Positions 1 through 11,468 of a DNA stretch of 64,000 nt are shown here, one piece after another (positions within the stretch are counted from its first letter, which is position 1; each line of letters opens with the position of its first letter). The DNA lies in the NCBI RefSeq assembly GCF_001659605.2, contig NC_035174.2:5396389-5460388 (forward strand), given 5' to 3'. This DNA is from Manihot esculenta (lineage: Eukaryota > Streptophyta > Magnoliopsida > Malpighiales > Euphorbiaceae). Under the pieces are notes generated by a model. It did no database searches. It saw nothing but the letters and a program-made list of their open reading frames with translations, and had not been told where the DNA came from. Made by a program: the position numbers and the translations under genes.

Positions 1-267
1 GTTTTAAACTAAAACTCATTATACATGTAAATAAATTAAATTACTTGTGAACTATTCGAGACTTAACTCGATTAAAACTCGACTCAACTCGATAAAAGTT
101 CGATTCGTTTAAGTTCGTTTGCTAAACGAGCCAAACTTGAACTTCTTAATACTCGGCTCGAGTTCGATATGAGTAAAGCTCGAATTCGGCTCGAGCTCCA
201 AAAAATTTTAACGAACCAAATTTGAGCTCTTCAAAGTTCGGCTCAGCTCGGTTCGTTTATACCCCTA
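1..267. repeat. Dispersed GCTCG-rich repeat, possible hAT-like element edge
   Basis: This stretch is built from short variants of GCTCG, GTTCG and ACTCG, unlike the AT-rich DNA that follows. Its right end, read on the minus strand, begins TAGGGGTATAAACGAACC. Similar TAGGGGTGTAAACG-type ends occur on dispersed plant repeats that I associate with nonautonomous hAT elements. The left end lies outside the window, so neither the second terminus nor a target duplication can be checked. The class is inferred. Confidence 0.4.
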
Positions 268-3200
268 GTAAAAATAATAGAAAATATGAGGCAGGCTATT
301 TGATTGGATTGGATAAAATTCAAAAAATATTTAGCTTTTTTAAAAATAAATTATGTAAAGCTTGAAAAATTACAAAATACTCAAAATTAAATTCAGAAAG
401 ACCATAATATATTATAATTAAATTAGAAAAATGAGGAATACATTATTTTAAGATTTTAAATTATTTATATCATCAAAATACTACAAATTATTTTTGAGTT
501 GTCAATAATTAAAATAAAATAAATATCAAATATATATAATTAAGCGGATCGAAAAGGCCTCTCGTTGTCTATCCTACTGGCCATGTTAATTCACATGTTA
601 TTTTGCAATTAACACATTGATATATACAATTTTAATTTAAATTATTGAATATTGTTGTGCCTAAAATGGAATTAAGGGGCTATTAGTCTCTTTATGAAAA
701 GTAAGAAGTGAGGGGTTAGTATATATATAAGCTTTGACTATTAAGTCAATGAATTGATAAATTGAACAGATGTATTAAGTAAAAAATTTAAAATAATTAT
801 ATAATAATGTGTACCTTATTAATTTTTAGAAAAAATTATTTTTTAACGGATTCGTTACTTAAATTTTAAAATTTAATACTTTCATCTTTCAAATTTAATT
901 CTTTCAAAATTTAATATCTCTCTATCAAAAATTTTTATTAAGTCAATAATTTTTGCATTTAAAAAAAAAAGAAATATAATCCCAAAAATACCATTATCAA
1001 TAATAAAATGAAAAAATTACTATTTAGTCTCTATAATATAAAAAAACTCGCAATTTAGTCATTCAATTTTGAAAAATATATTAAAATATCCCTAATATTT
1101 TAAAAAGTCTACTAATTAGTTTCTCTATTGATTTTATCACTAAATATTTTACTATTTAGTCCCTATAGTTTAAAAAAAATTATTAGTTGGTCCCTTAAAT
1201 TATTAAATAGTTTACTAATTAGTCCCTTCATATCAAATATATTTTAGATTTTATTTTTATAATACTTAACAACTAAAATTAAAGAAAAGGCTAACTAATA
1301 GATTTTTTAAAATGTCAAAGATGTTTTAATGAATTTTTTCAAATGGCGAGCAATGATCGATAACGAACAAAATCACAAAAATAATTTTTTATTGAATTTT
1401 AATTTTTTATTTTTAATAATTTAAATTTTATATATTTTTATTTGTATTATCTTTACTGAATTTAAATATTAAATTTATTGAAAATTTTTATTTGTTTATA
1501 AAGATTGAGTTTGAGATTTTTTTTCTTAAATTTTGACGAAATTAAATTTTAAAAACTAAAGTGTTGAATTCGAAAAATAGAGGAACAAATATGTTAATTA
1601 TGTAATATTTTAGGGATAAAAATATACTTTTTTTTCTTCAATTTTTTTGAGAGAGAACTATGAATTTGTAGAAATTAAATTTCAGGGACTAAAATATTGG
1701 ATTCTAGAAAGGGTAGTTCGATTATTTTTTCTGTCATTAATGGCATTTTTGATGGATAAATCTTTAATTTTGACGGAATTAAATCTCAGTGATAAAAGTA
1801 TTGGGTTCTAAAAATAGAGGGACAAATCAGTTAATTACGCTATATTTCAAGGACTAAAAATTAATTTTTTTTAATTTTTATAATAAAAAAATAAAATTAC
1901 TTATTAAATCTCTTAAAAATCGATTGATACCAATTAATAAATAAGAAATTTCATGACTATAAGTATAATGATAATATATTGAATTATACCATTAATAATA
2001 ATTTTTTGAGAAATTTTAACACTATTTAAGACTGGACGAATGGTGGTGAAAATCTGATTATTATGGTGTTAAGTCTTGTTTTTCATGGGTGAGACCATGT
2101 ATCAATTTATTGAATTTATCGAAATTTTTTTATTATTGTATTATTATATGATGATAAGTTATTTAATATTTAAATTCAAAACCAACTCCACATGCGAAAT
2201 TTAAAAGCTCTTTCATTTCTATTTTTTTTTTAATTTTGATTTTACATTTCATATGACTTTTATTTCATTTTTTCCAACTCACGTTGGATAATACTATATG
2301 TTTTAGTTAATATTAATTTTTTTAAGGGTTTATAACTATTTTGGTAGTTAGTTAAATGTTATAAAAATATTTTTTTGATATATTAGTAAAAAATTAAAAT
2401 TAAAAATTACAAAAAAAATAAATACTTTTTTATTACAGATTATAATAAATTGAATCAGGCTGTAGGCAGTTGGATTTGGTCCTTAAAAATTCTATATTGT
2501 ATAATGAAATATAGGACATTGGACAGAACATGCGAAGCTATAAATAAAAATAAACCAGAAAAAAGAATTCATAAATATATATAGATGTGGCTGTGGTTCA
2601 TGAATCATGGTGGACCAACTCTCAATTATTGTTTCCGATTGGACTAACGGTGACCTTAATTAATTAATTACTTCCCATTTTTTTAATTATATCCTCTTTA
2701 ACCTTTGCTTTTTCCCTCTCCAAGCCCTAATTTTATTTTTATTAAATTTATTTACTATTTTCATTTTATGGTGAATTATTACTTTTTTTAATATTTATAT
2801 TACATTTTTAATAAAAAAATAATGATTTGAATTATTTGACTCTTATTTATTTATTATATAATATGGTGTCTTGATTCCTACCTAAATCATTGTCCTATTT
2901 TGCCGCCTATTTATTGCTTTTAAATATCTAATGATGTAAAGTAAGACTAAACACAAATGTATTATTAATTATAATGTTTTTTTTCCTATAATTTATCTTT
3001 TTATTTAAAAAAACTATAGTGACTGTGCTACTAGCTATTTTCAAAATTATTTTTTAAAAAAATTTAAATCCTTAATCTACAATCTATCATTGACTTATTC
3101 AGTAATTCAATAATATATAACGCTCTATTAGCTGATGTTGATAGCTCTTTAATTAAAAATCCAATATCTTTGACAAATAAATCATGTCCTAATCAAACCT

Positions 3201-5550
3201 GGAAGGCACTACGTACAGAATATAAAGGAGCTGATCAATAATAGCAGCTCTCCAGTCGGATAACCAAAAATTTATAGATTTTTTTTAATATTCTCTAGAT
3301 AATATATTCTAAAATATATTTTCTCAACTGGGGTTTCAACAATGATGCATATAGAGCTGTAGATATGTAGAACCTGGCATTTTGGGATGGTGTGAATGTG
3401 TTTTTGCCAATTGAGTATTACCTAGCTTCAAGTTTGCTATGAGTTGCTTTTAGCTGTAGTGAGAAGAAGGCTGCCGGCCCTCCAAGATTACTCAATCCAC
3501 ATCACCTGCCAAAATTGCACCAGGGAATCAAAGACACAAAGCATATGGACATGAACAACAGTGTATGATTAGTGATAAATGAGCAGTGACAGGTGAATGA
3601 TTCGGCGAAGGTGCGTGCTGTGTTAGGTCAATGGCTAGGGTCTCTAACCTTATGGGAGCCCATATGTTTTGTCTTCAAAGACAACCCCAGCAACTTCTTT
3701 TTAATTATGTCCCATGCAGGCATGGTTTAGTTGTAGTAGATAATCTTGGGAGTTAATTCAACGCTTATCATTCCATGGGGAAAATATTATTGTCTAAATG
3801 AAATAATGAAAACCCATAATTATTTTATGATGCTCAACAGTAAATATTTCATTTTATTTATATACCATTTTTAAGGTGATATTCAGATATTATAATCTCT
3901 TTTTAAGTTATTTTAGTTGAGAGTTTGATATATATTGAAAAAATATATATATATAAAAAAATGTTGAAAGACATTGATAAAAGAGGTAAATGTGTTGGAA
4001 ATTGTCATCATCAAAGGTTATGAAGTGATGGGGCAGTGGACCTTTGGAGAAAAATCCAAACAATGGTACCAAAAAAGAAAGAGCAACTCTAAGAGATAAA
4101 GGAATCCTACTTTTTTTTTTTTGTTTCCATGCACCAACTATCCAAACCCTACTTCCATTCACTTGCCTAATAGCCTTTCATGGTTTCAGTTTAAAAGATA
4201 TATATTCATCTAATTTAAAATCGGCACGTTATATAAAATTATAAAAATTATTATCCAAAACATAATAGAATCTACCTATTACTATATAATTTTATATGGG
4301 AACAAATTAATTTGAGTATTAAAATAGAAAAAAAAATCATTAGATAATAAATTATTGGTTCTTATAAGTCATAAATTTATTGAAAATGCTTTTGATGTAT
4401 ATTCTTAATTCGAAATACATGTGTCATGAAACAAAGAAAATATTAATTAAAGAGTTTTGTAGTAATTAATAATAAAAAGATGAAGGTCAACACTATATTA
4501 CTCCAATGGAACCCAAGGCATGATGTCATGTAACCATTCATGGTCGGTTTGATTTGGTCGCATATGTACATTTCTATATGCAATGTAAGAAATAATAATT
4601 AAAAAAATTATAAAATGAGAGATTAAAATTATGTTTTAATTTGACGTTTATGTTTTTGACCCTTGATTTAAGTTGTTTAACACTAGCACCACAAGCAATT
4701 CCAAAACCTGACAACACTAGCTCTAAGTCTGAAGGCTGAAATCTACATGTCCTCCCATAAACTCATCCTTATCGTGAAGAACACAAGCCAAGAGAATTGC
4801 AATTGCATGTACACCAGCATCCTCAAATTCAAGCATGGTTTAGGTGATCAAGTCTCACTGACTTCTTAATCTCATGTAGCTTCAAGAAAAGCCATATTAC
4901 CATACTCAACAGACCAACATATCATCAACAACTATTTTTATAAAAAAAATATCATTTTAGATGCCGGTGAAAAAATCAGTTTAAGAAATACTATTTTATT
5001 ATTTTAGTGTTTTTTATAATTAAATTATATCAAAAATAAATTTAAATAATTTTTAGATAATATACTTTTTAAAAAAATATTTTTCACAACAGTAACTTTA
5101 ACAACAAATGCCAAGGAAACACTTAGTAATCTATTTCAACTGCAAAAGGTCTTCCAAAGGAAATTTGAGTGGGCTTGCGATAAGCAAAATGGGGTTATCG
5201 TTTGTCCTTTCGGATACTATTTAGTTGTTTTTTAATATAGTTTTTTAGTTCTAGAAAAATTCATCTATTTTATTTAATTTGTTTTAAAAATAGATAAATC
5301 TTGAATTGAATAATTTTTTTAATAATTTGTTATTAAATTTAAATTTGAATTAAAAGTAAAAAAAAAAAGTTAGAATGGAAATAAATCCAAAAGGTTTAAG
5401 ATGAAGCTCAAATTGATAGCAAAATAAAAAACAAATTAAATCAATTTAATTCAATACAATTAAATTTATTTTTAATCTAATCACTTTTATTTACTATCAT
5501 ATTCATTTATTTGATATTTTATGTTCAAACTAAATTTTATTTACTAATTT
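268..5550. other. AT-rich intergenic DNA, no gene seen
   Basis: No reading frame here resembles a known protein, and the composition is strongly AT-rich throughout. The short ORFs near 3.9-4.2 kb are low-complexity and overlap each other on both strands. Worn repeats with wording such as TTTAGTCCCT and GAGGGACAAAT occur at about 1.0-1.9 kb. I see no RNA gene. Confidence 0.6.
1540..1885. repeat. Two diverged copies of a Mutator-like TIR segment
   Basis: Two related segments, about 1555-1640 and 1785-1880, share a string of short blocks: an aagtgttg-like start, AAAATAGAGGGACAAAT, a gTTAATTAcg block, then AGGGACTAAAA and a run of T. The same order of blocks is found in the right terminal repeat of the element at 8997-9709 (aagtgttgagtcg, AAAATAGAGGGACATAAGT, TTAATTACG, CAGGGACTAC). 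They look like old fragments of that element family. Exact borders cannot be set by eye. Confidence 0.4.
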
Positions 5551-5684
5551 AAAATTTTTACAACTTCGATTGCAAATGCTAGGTGGGCAAACGCCGGAAT
5601 AGCCCAGCCCAGCATTATCCAACAATCCAGGACTCCCTGCCCAAGATCCCAAAATCTACAATATCCAGAACCATTTCCACCGTT

Positions 5685-5725
5685 CACGTGTCCTCAATTA
5701 GCTCCCATTGCATCCCAAACCCTAA
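5685..5725 (+). promoter_or_regulatory. G-box and telo-box upstream of the ISU1-type gene
   Basis: A palindromic G-box CACGTG lies at 5685-5690 and a telo-box AAACCCTAA at 5717-5725, about 140 and 105 bases before the start codon. G-boxes bind bZIP and bHLH factors. Telo-boxes are common near transcription starts of housekeeping and translation genes in plants. Whether they lie in the promoter or the 5' leader cannot be told, because no convincing TATA box fixes the transcription start. Confidence 0.4.
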
Positions 5726-5825
5726 AACCCAATTTTCCTCCTCACTCAACTTGCTTCGCAAATACAATACAAAGAATAAAAATCAATCGGACCGCTTGAA
5801 CCTTCTGAATCATCGTCAACCGACA

Positions 5826-8025
5826 ATGCTGACGCTCGCGTCGAAGAGACTGCTTGGGCAGGTGACGCCTCGGTCCGCTCTGATCCTGCCGCGTTTCTAT
5901 CACGAGAATGTGATCGACCACTTCAATAACCCTCGTAATGTCGGTTCCTTCGACAAGAGCGATCCGACAGTGGGCACTGGGCTTGTTGGTGCACCAGCCT
6001 GCGGGGATGTCATGAAGTTGCAGATTAAGGTCGATGAGAAGACTGGAGAGATTGTCGATGCTCGCTTCAAGACCTTCGGATGTGGCTCTGCGATTGCCTC
6101 GTCTTCCGTAGGTATGTTTTTTGGTTTTCTTTTCCTCTTTTCTACTTAAGGGGCTTGTTTGATTGGTGAGAAGGGGAAACTGAAGGGAAAGTCCAATTCA
6201 GTGTCAACAAGTTATTTGATTGTTAACTCATTCTGTTGGCAGCATTTAATTGTATACTCTCAATATTTTATACCTACTCACTGTGGGTTTCATGTTTTTG
6301 CAGCAACTGAATGGGTGAAAGGGAAACACATGGAGGAAGTTTTATCCATAAAAAACACGTAACTATATTATTTGCCTTCTATTTTATACGTTTTTAGCTC
6401 TTTTTTGCATTCTATTGGTTAATTGCTTCCGTTGAATGAAAATATTCTAGCAGAAAAATCTTGTAAATGGTTAAGTTCTTGAAGCAATGTCGTAATTTTT
6501 GCAGTTCTGGCACCTGATAGATTTTCTTGTATGCAGAGCTACTTCGATTGACTATCTATGGTTCTAGACTCTAGTCTCCTAGTCCTCCTAATCAGATTTA
6601 GATGCTGTCGACTTTGAAAGTATCATTAATATTACAAAATTAGTAATTCGACGCAAGAATGTAATACAGGGCAGATTAGCTGCTGATTTGCAATTAGGAT
6701 ATGTTTTGCAGAAAAATGGGGACGTTTATCAAGATTTTAGAGGAAGGGATTGTGTTTCCTTTAATAATGGTTTCCGAGTGTCATGCAGGCAACAATAGGA
6801 TAAAGCTTTAAGGTATTCATGAGAACAACTATAGTTACTCGCAACTTAGTGCTACTTATTTCCAAGTTGCTTGCATTCTCTTAAGCTCCTTTTCTTCCAG
6901 ATCCATTTCGTAGAGATCTTACTACTTATACCAGTCATCTGCTACTGTGATATACCTCTGTTTGGGATTTGCCAACATTTAGTTTGCCATCCTCCCTGGT
7001 CTGATAAACTAAATGTCCTGGATTATCATCCTTTAATTAATCAAGCTCTATTTTCCTTATTTTAGGTTGAATATGTGAAGTTCAGTTGATAATTTTGCCC
7101 TCCTGTATAAAATAGCAATGTTTCATGCCAAGTGTCAAGACAGTCTTTGGACCTTAGACCTATTATCTCGTGTCCTAAGGTGTTGAACATGAACAAATTC
7201 TTCAGGTCAATGCCTATGTATATTGCACATGTTTCCAATCAATATGCTTCATGGTAGATTTTCTATGGAAAAAAAATTGGGAGCAAATTTTTCATCTTTT
7301 CCAGTACAAGTCTTATTCATATAATGGGTTTTCACAGCACGCACAATAATACGGACACAGAAGAGAAATGCGTTGGTGACCTAGGGGTCACACCTAATCC
7401 ACCATTGTTTCCCTTTTTGTCTTGTTTTTAACTTAAGATAATTTCTATGTCATTCAGGATCTTATGTCAGCTGCTCAATTTCTGTTGAAATGCTATGTGA
7501 AATAGGAAATGGATTTCAATGGCTCAAATGCAAGTCCTTTATGAGACGGAAAGTTATGGAGGGATTTTCTTAATACTACCTAGTTGGATTTAGAAAAGTA
7601 ATGGGAAAGAAAAGAAAAGGGAAGGCAAATGATATACAAGTGAAGATGATTCTCTCTCTTCCACCCTCCCTCCCTCTCACTCTCCAAAACCAATCTTGGG
7701 ATTGCAATATCATGTATTATATCTCTGGATTGTATGGGATCCTTGATTCAGTGAAAAATATTGAAGTATTAATTTATGTTGGGTCATGTTGTTCAAGCTT
7801 TAGCGGTATAATTTAGCTGTCCAAGTTGTGTAAGGTCTCTTATATTCTTGCATATGAATTTCCAATGCCTTGCATTTTTTAATTAATTGCAGGGAGATCG
7901 CAAAGCATCTTTCTCTTCCACCTGTGAAGCTTCACTGCAGCATGCTTGCGGAGGATGCTATCAAGGCAGCTGTAAAGGATTACCAGACAAAACGTGCAAA
8001 AGCTAATGGCTCATCTGATGTCTGA
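5826..8025 (+). CDS. ISU1: Mitochondrial iron-sulfur cluster scaffold protein, ISU1/IscU type
   Basis: This encodes the scaffold on which the mitochondrial ISC machinery (NFS1 desulfurase, frataxin, ferredoxin) builds [2Fe-2S] clusters before Hsp70/HscB passes them on. Three exons, 5826-6111, 6304-6358 and 7893-8025, all with GT-AG introns, give 157 residues, the usual length. Residues 1-22 are basic and Ser/Leu-rich, as in a mitochondrial presequence; the IscU core starts at the FYHENVIDHF motif. The three cluster ligand cysteines are present: Cys59 in GAPACGD, Cys86 in FGCGSAIASSS and Cys129 in KLHCSM. Asp61 and the LPPVK chaperone-binding motif (122-126) are also present. An in-frame extension upstream has no conserved features, so the ATG at 5826, directly before the presequence, was chosen. 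Family assignment is firm. Which Arabidopsis ISU paralogue it matches is less certain. Confidence 0.95.
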
Positions 8026-8987
8026 TGCTGCTCCTGTTGGGCAAGCTGCTCAAGCTTGAAGATTTCACATGTTTACCATGATGGATGTCATGTTTAACAG
8101 AATGGCTGTCCTGTAGCTAGAATAATGGACTGCACCAAATAATGGATGTTAACTGTATCTGATGCCTTGTTGCGTCAATTCTAACAGAGCCAGTTGAGAC
8201 TGGGGACGGCGGAATGTATTTTCTATTATGAAGACGTTTAGGATGGATTTGAATTTAATAAATAAATAAATGTTGATGTTGGTTCTAATTCAATGTGATG
8301 TGTGTTTGTTGTTTGCGTAAGTAAATTTTTAGATATAAAGTATATCGTTATTCAAAAGTAATATATACGTGTTATATTTATAGTTTTAAAATGTGACTAT
8401 ATTAATACAAAGTATTATTATACAAATTACTTGCCAAAAATATAGAATTAATTTAGCATTTTTTTTTTGTTACGATTTAAAGAAAGATGTGGGAATTGGA
8501 ATTTTTGTCATATTTTTGCTATATACAAAGTTTAACTGAACATACTAGGTAGAATAATTAATTTAAATTAATAAACATGATGTTAATGAATAATGATAAA
8601 AGAGTTTTTTTTTTTTTCGACGATTCGCAGTATAAATTAGTAACTTTTCATTTATGTTTCTTATAATTTAACAAAAATTATGAAGGCAAAAATCACTTTT
8701 ACTTGTTTTATTTATTTTTTTTTTTTTAAAAAAAAAAACACTTTACTTAGTTTTATTCAAATTTGCTTCATAATTACAGTTTTTTTGGCAAATACTTGTT
8801 TATACGATAATTAGTTGGAATCAAACAGAAGGAAAATGGGGTTTTATAATACGTGTTTTTCTGTTGCACAAAACAATTTGCAAGATGAAAAAAAAAAATC
8901 AATTCTATAACTGAATATATTTTTGCTTTTTTTTTTTCTTTAAGAGGAGGATTAGAGGTATGGGGTTGGAATTTGGGTCTCCCTTCA
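8026..8987. other. 3' UTR and AT-rich spacer, no gene seen
   Basis: This covers the 3' UTR of the ISU1-type gene followed by AT-rich DNA with several A and T runs. No coding potential is visible. Confidence 0.6.
8257..8269 (+). terminator. Likely polyadenylation signal of the ISU1-type gene
   Basis: Overlapping AATAAA hexamers lie about 230 bases after the stop codon, within a normal plant 3' UTR length. No transcript evidence is available here. Confidence 0.45.
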
Positions 8988-8996
8988 TAATTAAAT

Positions 8997-9709
8997 GGGA
9001 AATTTACTTTTTAGTCTTTGAGGTTTAACGTAATTAACACTTCTGTCCCTCTATTTTGGCGACCCAACACTTAAGTCCCTCACTTTCTCTTCCGTCCAAA
9101 TTCGTAGTCCTTCCGTCCATTTAAACCGTTTGGTCAAAGAGTCAAAAGTGAGAGGTGATAATTTTTTCCAGAAATACCCTTCTCTTAATGTGAAATTCCT
9201 TTTTTTTTTTCTCTTTCATGCTTTCTCTCTCCAGTTGCAGAAGAAGAAGAAGAAGAAGAAGAAGAAGAAGAAGAAGAAGAAGAAGAAGAAGAAGAAGAAG
9301 AAGAAAGAAGAAGAAGAAGAAGCTGTTGCAGAAAGAGTAGGAAGAAGAAGAAGAAGAAGAAGAAGAAGAAAGAAGAAGAAGAAGAAGAAGAAGCTGCTGT
9401 AGAAAGAGTAGGAAGAAGAAGAAGAAGAAGAAGAAGAAAGAAGAAGAAGAAGAAGGAAGAAGAAAGAAGAAAGAAGAAGAAGAAGAAGGAAGAAGAAAGA
9501 AGAAGAAGAAGAAGAAGTTGCAGAAAAAGGAGGAAGAAGAAGAAGAAGGTTAATTTTGTCAATTCACGTGTCCCAAACGGCTATTTTGGACGGAAGTACT
9601 ACGAAGTTGGACAGAAAAGAAAGTGAGGGACTTAAGTGTTGAGTCGCCAAAATAGAGGGACATAAGTGTTAATTACGTTAAACCTCAGGGACTACAAAGT
9701 AATTTTTCC
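8997..9709. mobile_element. Mutator-like nonautonomous element (MITE) with long TIRs
   Basis: The first ~140 bases (from 8997) and the last ~140 bases (to 9709) are inverted repeats of each other. Read inwards they begin GGGAAATTTACTTTTTAGTC on the left and GGAAAAATTACTTTGTAGTC on the right. They continue through matching blocks such as GAGGTTTAACGTAATTAACACTT, CCCTCTATTTTGGCGAC and CACTTAAGTCCCTCACTTTC. A direct 9-base duplication, TAATTAAAT, flanks it at 8988-8996 and 9710-9718. Long TIRs with a 9-base duplication are the mark of Mutator-like elements. There is no transposase; the interior is mostly a GAA/AAG microsatellite. It lies between the ISU1-type gene and PANK2. Confidence 0.8.
9240..9548 (+). 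repeat. (GAA)n purine-rich microsatellite
   Basis: About 300 bases of nearly pure GAA/AAG units fill the core of the Mutator-like element. They are broken by a short motif, gttgcagaaa(g)agtagg or variants, that recurs and suggests a higher-order repeat. One strand is all purine, so triplex or slipped structures are possible. The Lys/Glu-rich reading frames across it are products of the repeat, not genes. Confidence 0.9.
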
Positions 9710-9735
9710 TAATTAAATCGCTATTTTTATTTTTT

Positions 9736-9738
<3 letters not shown>

Positions 9739-9808
<70 letters not shown>
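9739..9808 (+). repeat. (AAT)n microsatellite
   Basis: About 23 AAT/ATA units run with a single break (a GATAAT unit near 9777). It starts about 20 bases beyond the target duplication of the Mutator-like element. Confidence 0.95.
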
Positions 9809-9809
<1 letters not shown>

Positions 9810-11468
9810 GTAAAAACCACAACATCATGAACGCGCACTAAATTGTATGCATCGTTTTCCTTTTCCAAATTCTTATCCAAGAAAATTAAGCAACAGAAGT
9901 TATACATACTGATATGAGAAAGTTCAAATAAATTTCTAACAAGTACAGAAAATTACTGAAATAAAATTAACTTTTATGTTGAAATAGAGAAAATATTGAT
10001 AATTAAATTAGAAATACATTTAAATATTAAATTTAATTTATTTTAAATATAATTTTGGTGAAACTAATGAGTAATAACTCTCCGGTAGATATTTTTCATA
10101 CATATAATTTGTTGGAAGTTTTATTCTAATAAAATTTAGAATTTGTAGTTAATTACCGATAAAATAATGATTTCTTATTTAAATCTTGTTTAGCTGTATA
10201 TGTGAGAGTGAGATTTTAAGATAACCCTTTTGAATATTTTTAAATTAAAGATCTCTTTTTAATGAATGCTTGTATCAATATCACTCACATTACTATTTTT
10301 ATAGTTAAATATATTATAAATATTGTAATATATGTATAATTATGAATGATAAAATGATTTAATGTTTTATAATTAATGTTATTAAGAAAAAAATATGAAA
10401 ATCCCGATAAGCTGAAGCCTGAAGGCACATTCAAACGGGTATGGGGCCTATGGGCATCTTGCTTTGCTGCTCAAAGATAAATTTTTAGGTTTATGAAAGG
10501 AAATTGAGACACTTTTCCCTCCTTTCTCATCTTTTCTATGCTTAATATTGTCCAAACAAGCAAAAGGGAGAAATTCAATTTATTTTCCTTCCTCCTCTCC
10601 CCATTTCCCTTGGGGTTAATTTCGTTGAGACCAGGAGGTGATAAATCTGCAAAAAGAATTCAGAATCAATTTCTCTCCCTCTGTAACTTTGTAGTTCCAA
10701 AACAAATTCCTTTTTGGCGTTCCATACTAGTCGTATGTAAATCAACAACTATAACTAATCCTCATCAAACAAAAAGCTGCTTTTAATAAGGTCTGCCTTT
10801 CTCACCCATTTCTCTTCTAGTTGCTTTATCTATCTTAATTTCAGTTCAACTGAATTGGACTTGCCACTTCAACCAATTGTATTTTATTTTTGTTTACTTG
10901 CTAATTTACTTGTTGGATTCTTTTCAGTTTTGACATTTTCTTCTTTTATATAATTTTTTTTGGCTGACTGTTATCTGTGTTTGGCTTGATATTTTCAATT
11001 TGATTTGGGTTTATTTGGTGTGCGATTGTTCTAATTATAAAGTACGTTTGGTTTTGATCATTGAACATATATGAACAGTGTTGTTTTGGTTGGACTGGAT
11101 GCATTAAATCTCCCCAACAGTTTCTAACTTTTTGTTTTACCATGTGGGCCTTATCAAATTGACAAAAGTTTCCCTTTTATTTTTCATCCCTGAGAATTGA
11201 ATTTCCTTTTGTAATCAATACCTATAGAATGGGCATAAAGAAAATAAAAGTTTTAATTTTTAATATTTTTATTTATAGTCAATTTGTTGTTTCTAATTCG
11301 TCACTTTCTGTGCCGAACCGGTTAATATGCATATATATATAAATGTGAATATAAAATTTATTTCCTCTTCTTCTGAGTGTAGGACAAGTGACCAAACCAG
11401 CTTCTGACCCAAGACTGCTGTTGGTTGTGTATGTGTAGGTTAAACAGCAGGTGGTGAGATTTTGGACA
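9809..11468. other. Spacer and probable PANK2 promoter and 5' leader
   Basis: This is AT-rich DNA with no recognisable protein. Pyrimidine-rich stretches and candidate splice sites after about 10.8 kb would allow an intron in the PANK2 5' leader, but the sequence does not decide it. Confidence 0.5.

Noticed and set aside
5583..5825. An N-terminal extension of the ISU1-type protein
   Set aside because: The frame is open, but it lacks similarity to the family and would place the targeting peptide internally. It contains the G-box and telo-box, so it is likely 5' leader or promoter.
9130..9562. Lys/Glu-rich and Leu/Ser-rich reading frames across the GAA array
   Set aside because: They are translations of a trinucleotide repeat, open on both strands for that reason alone.
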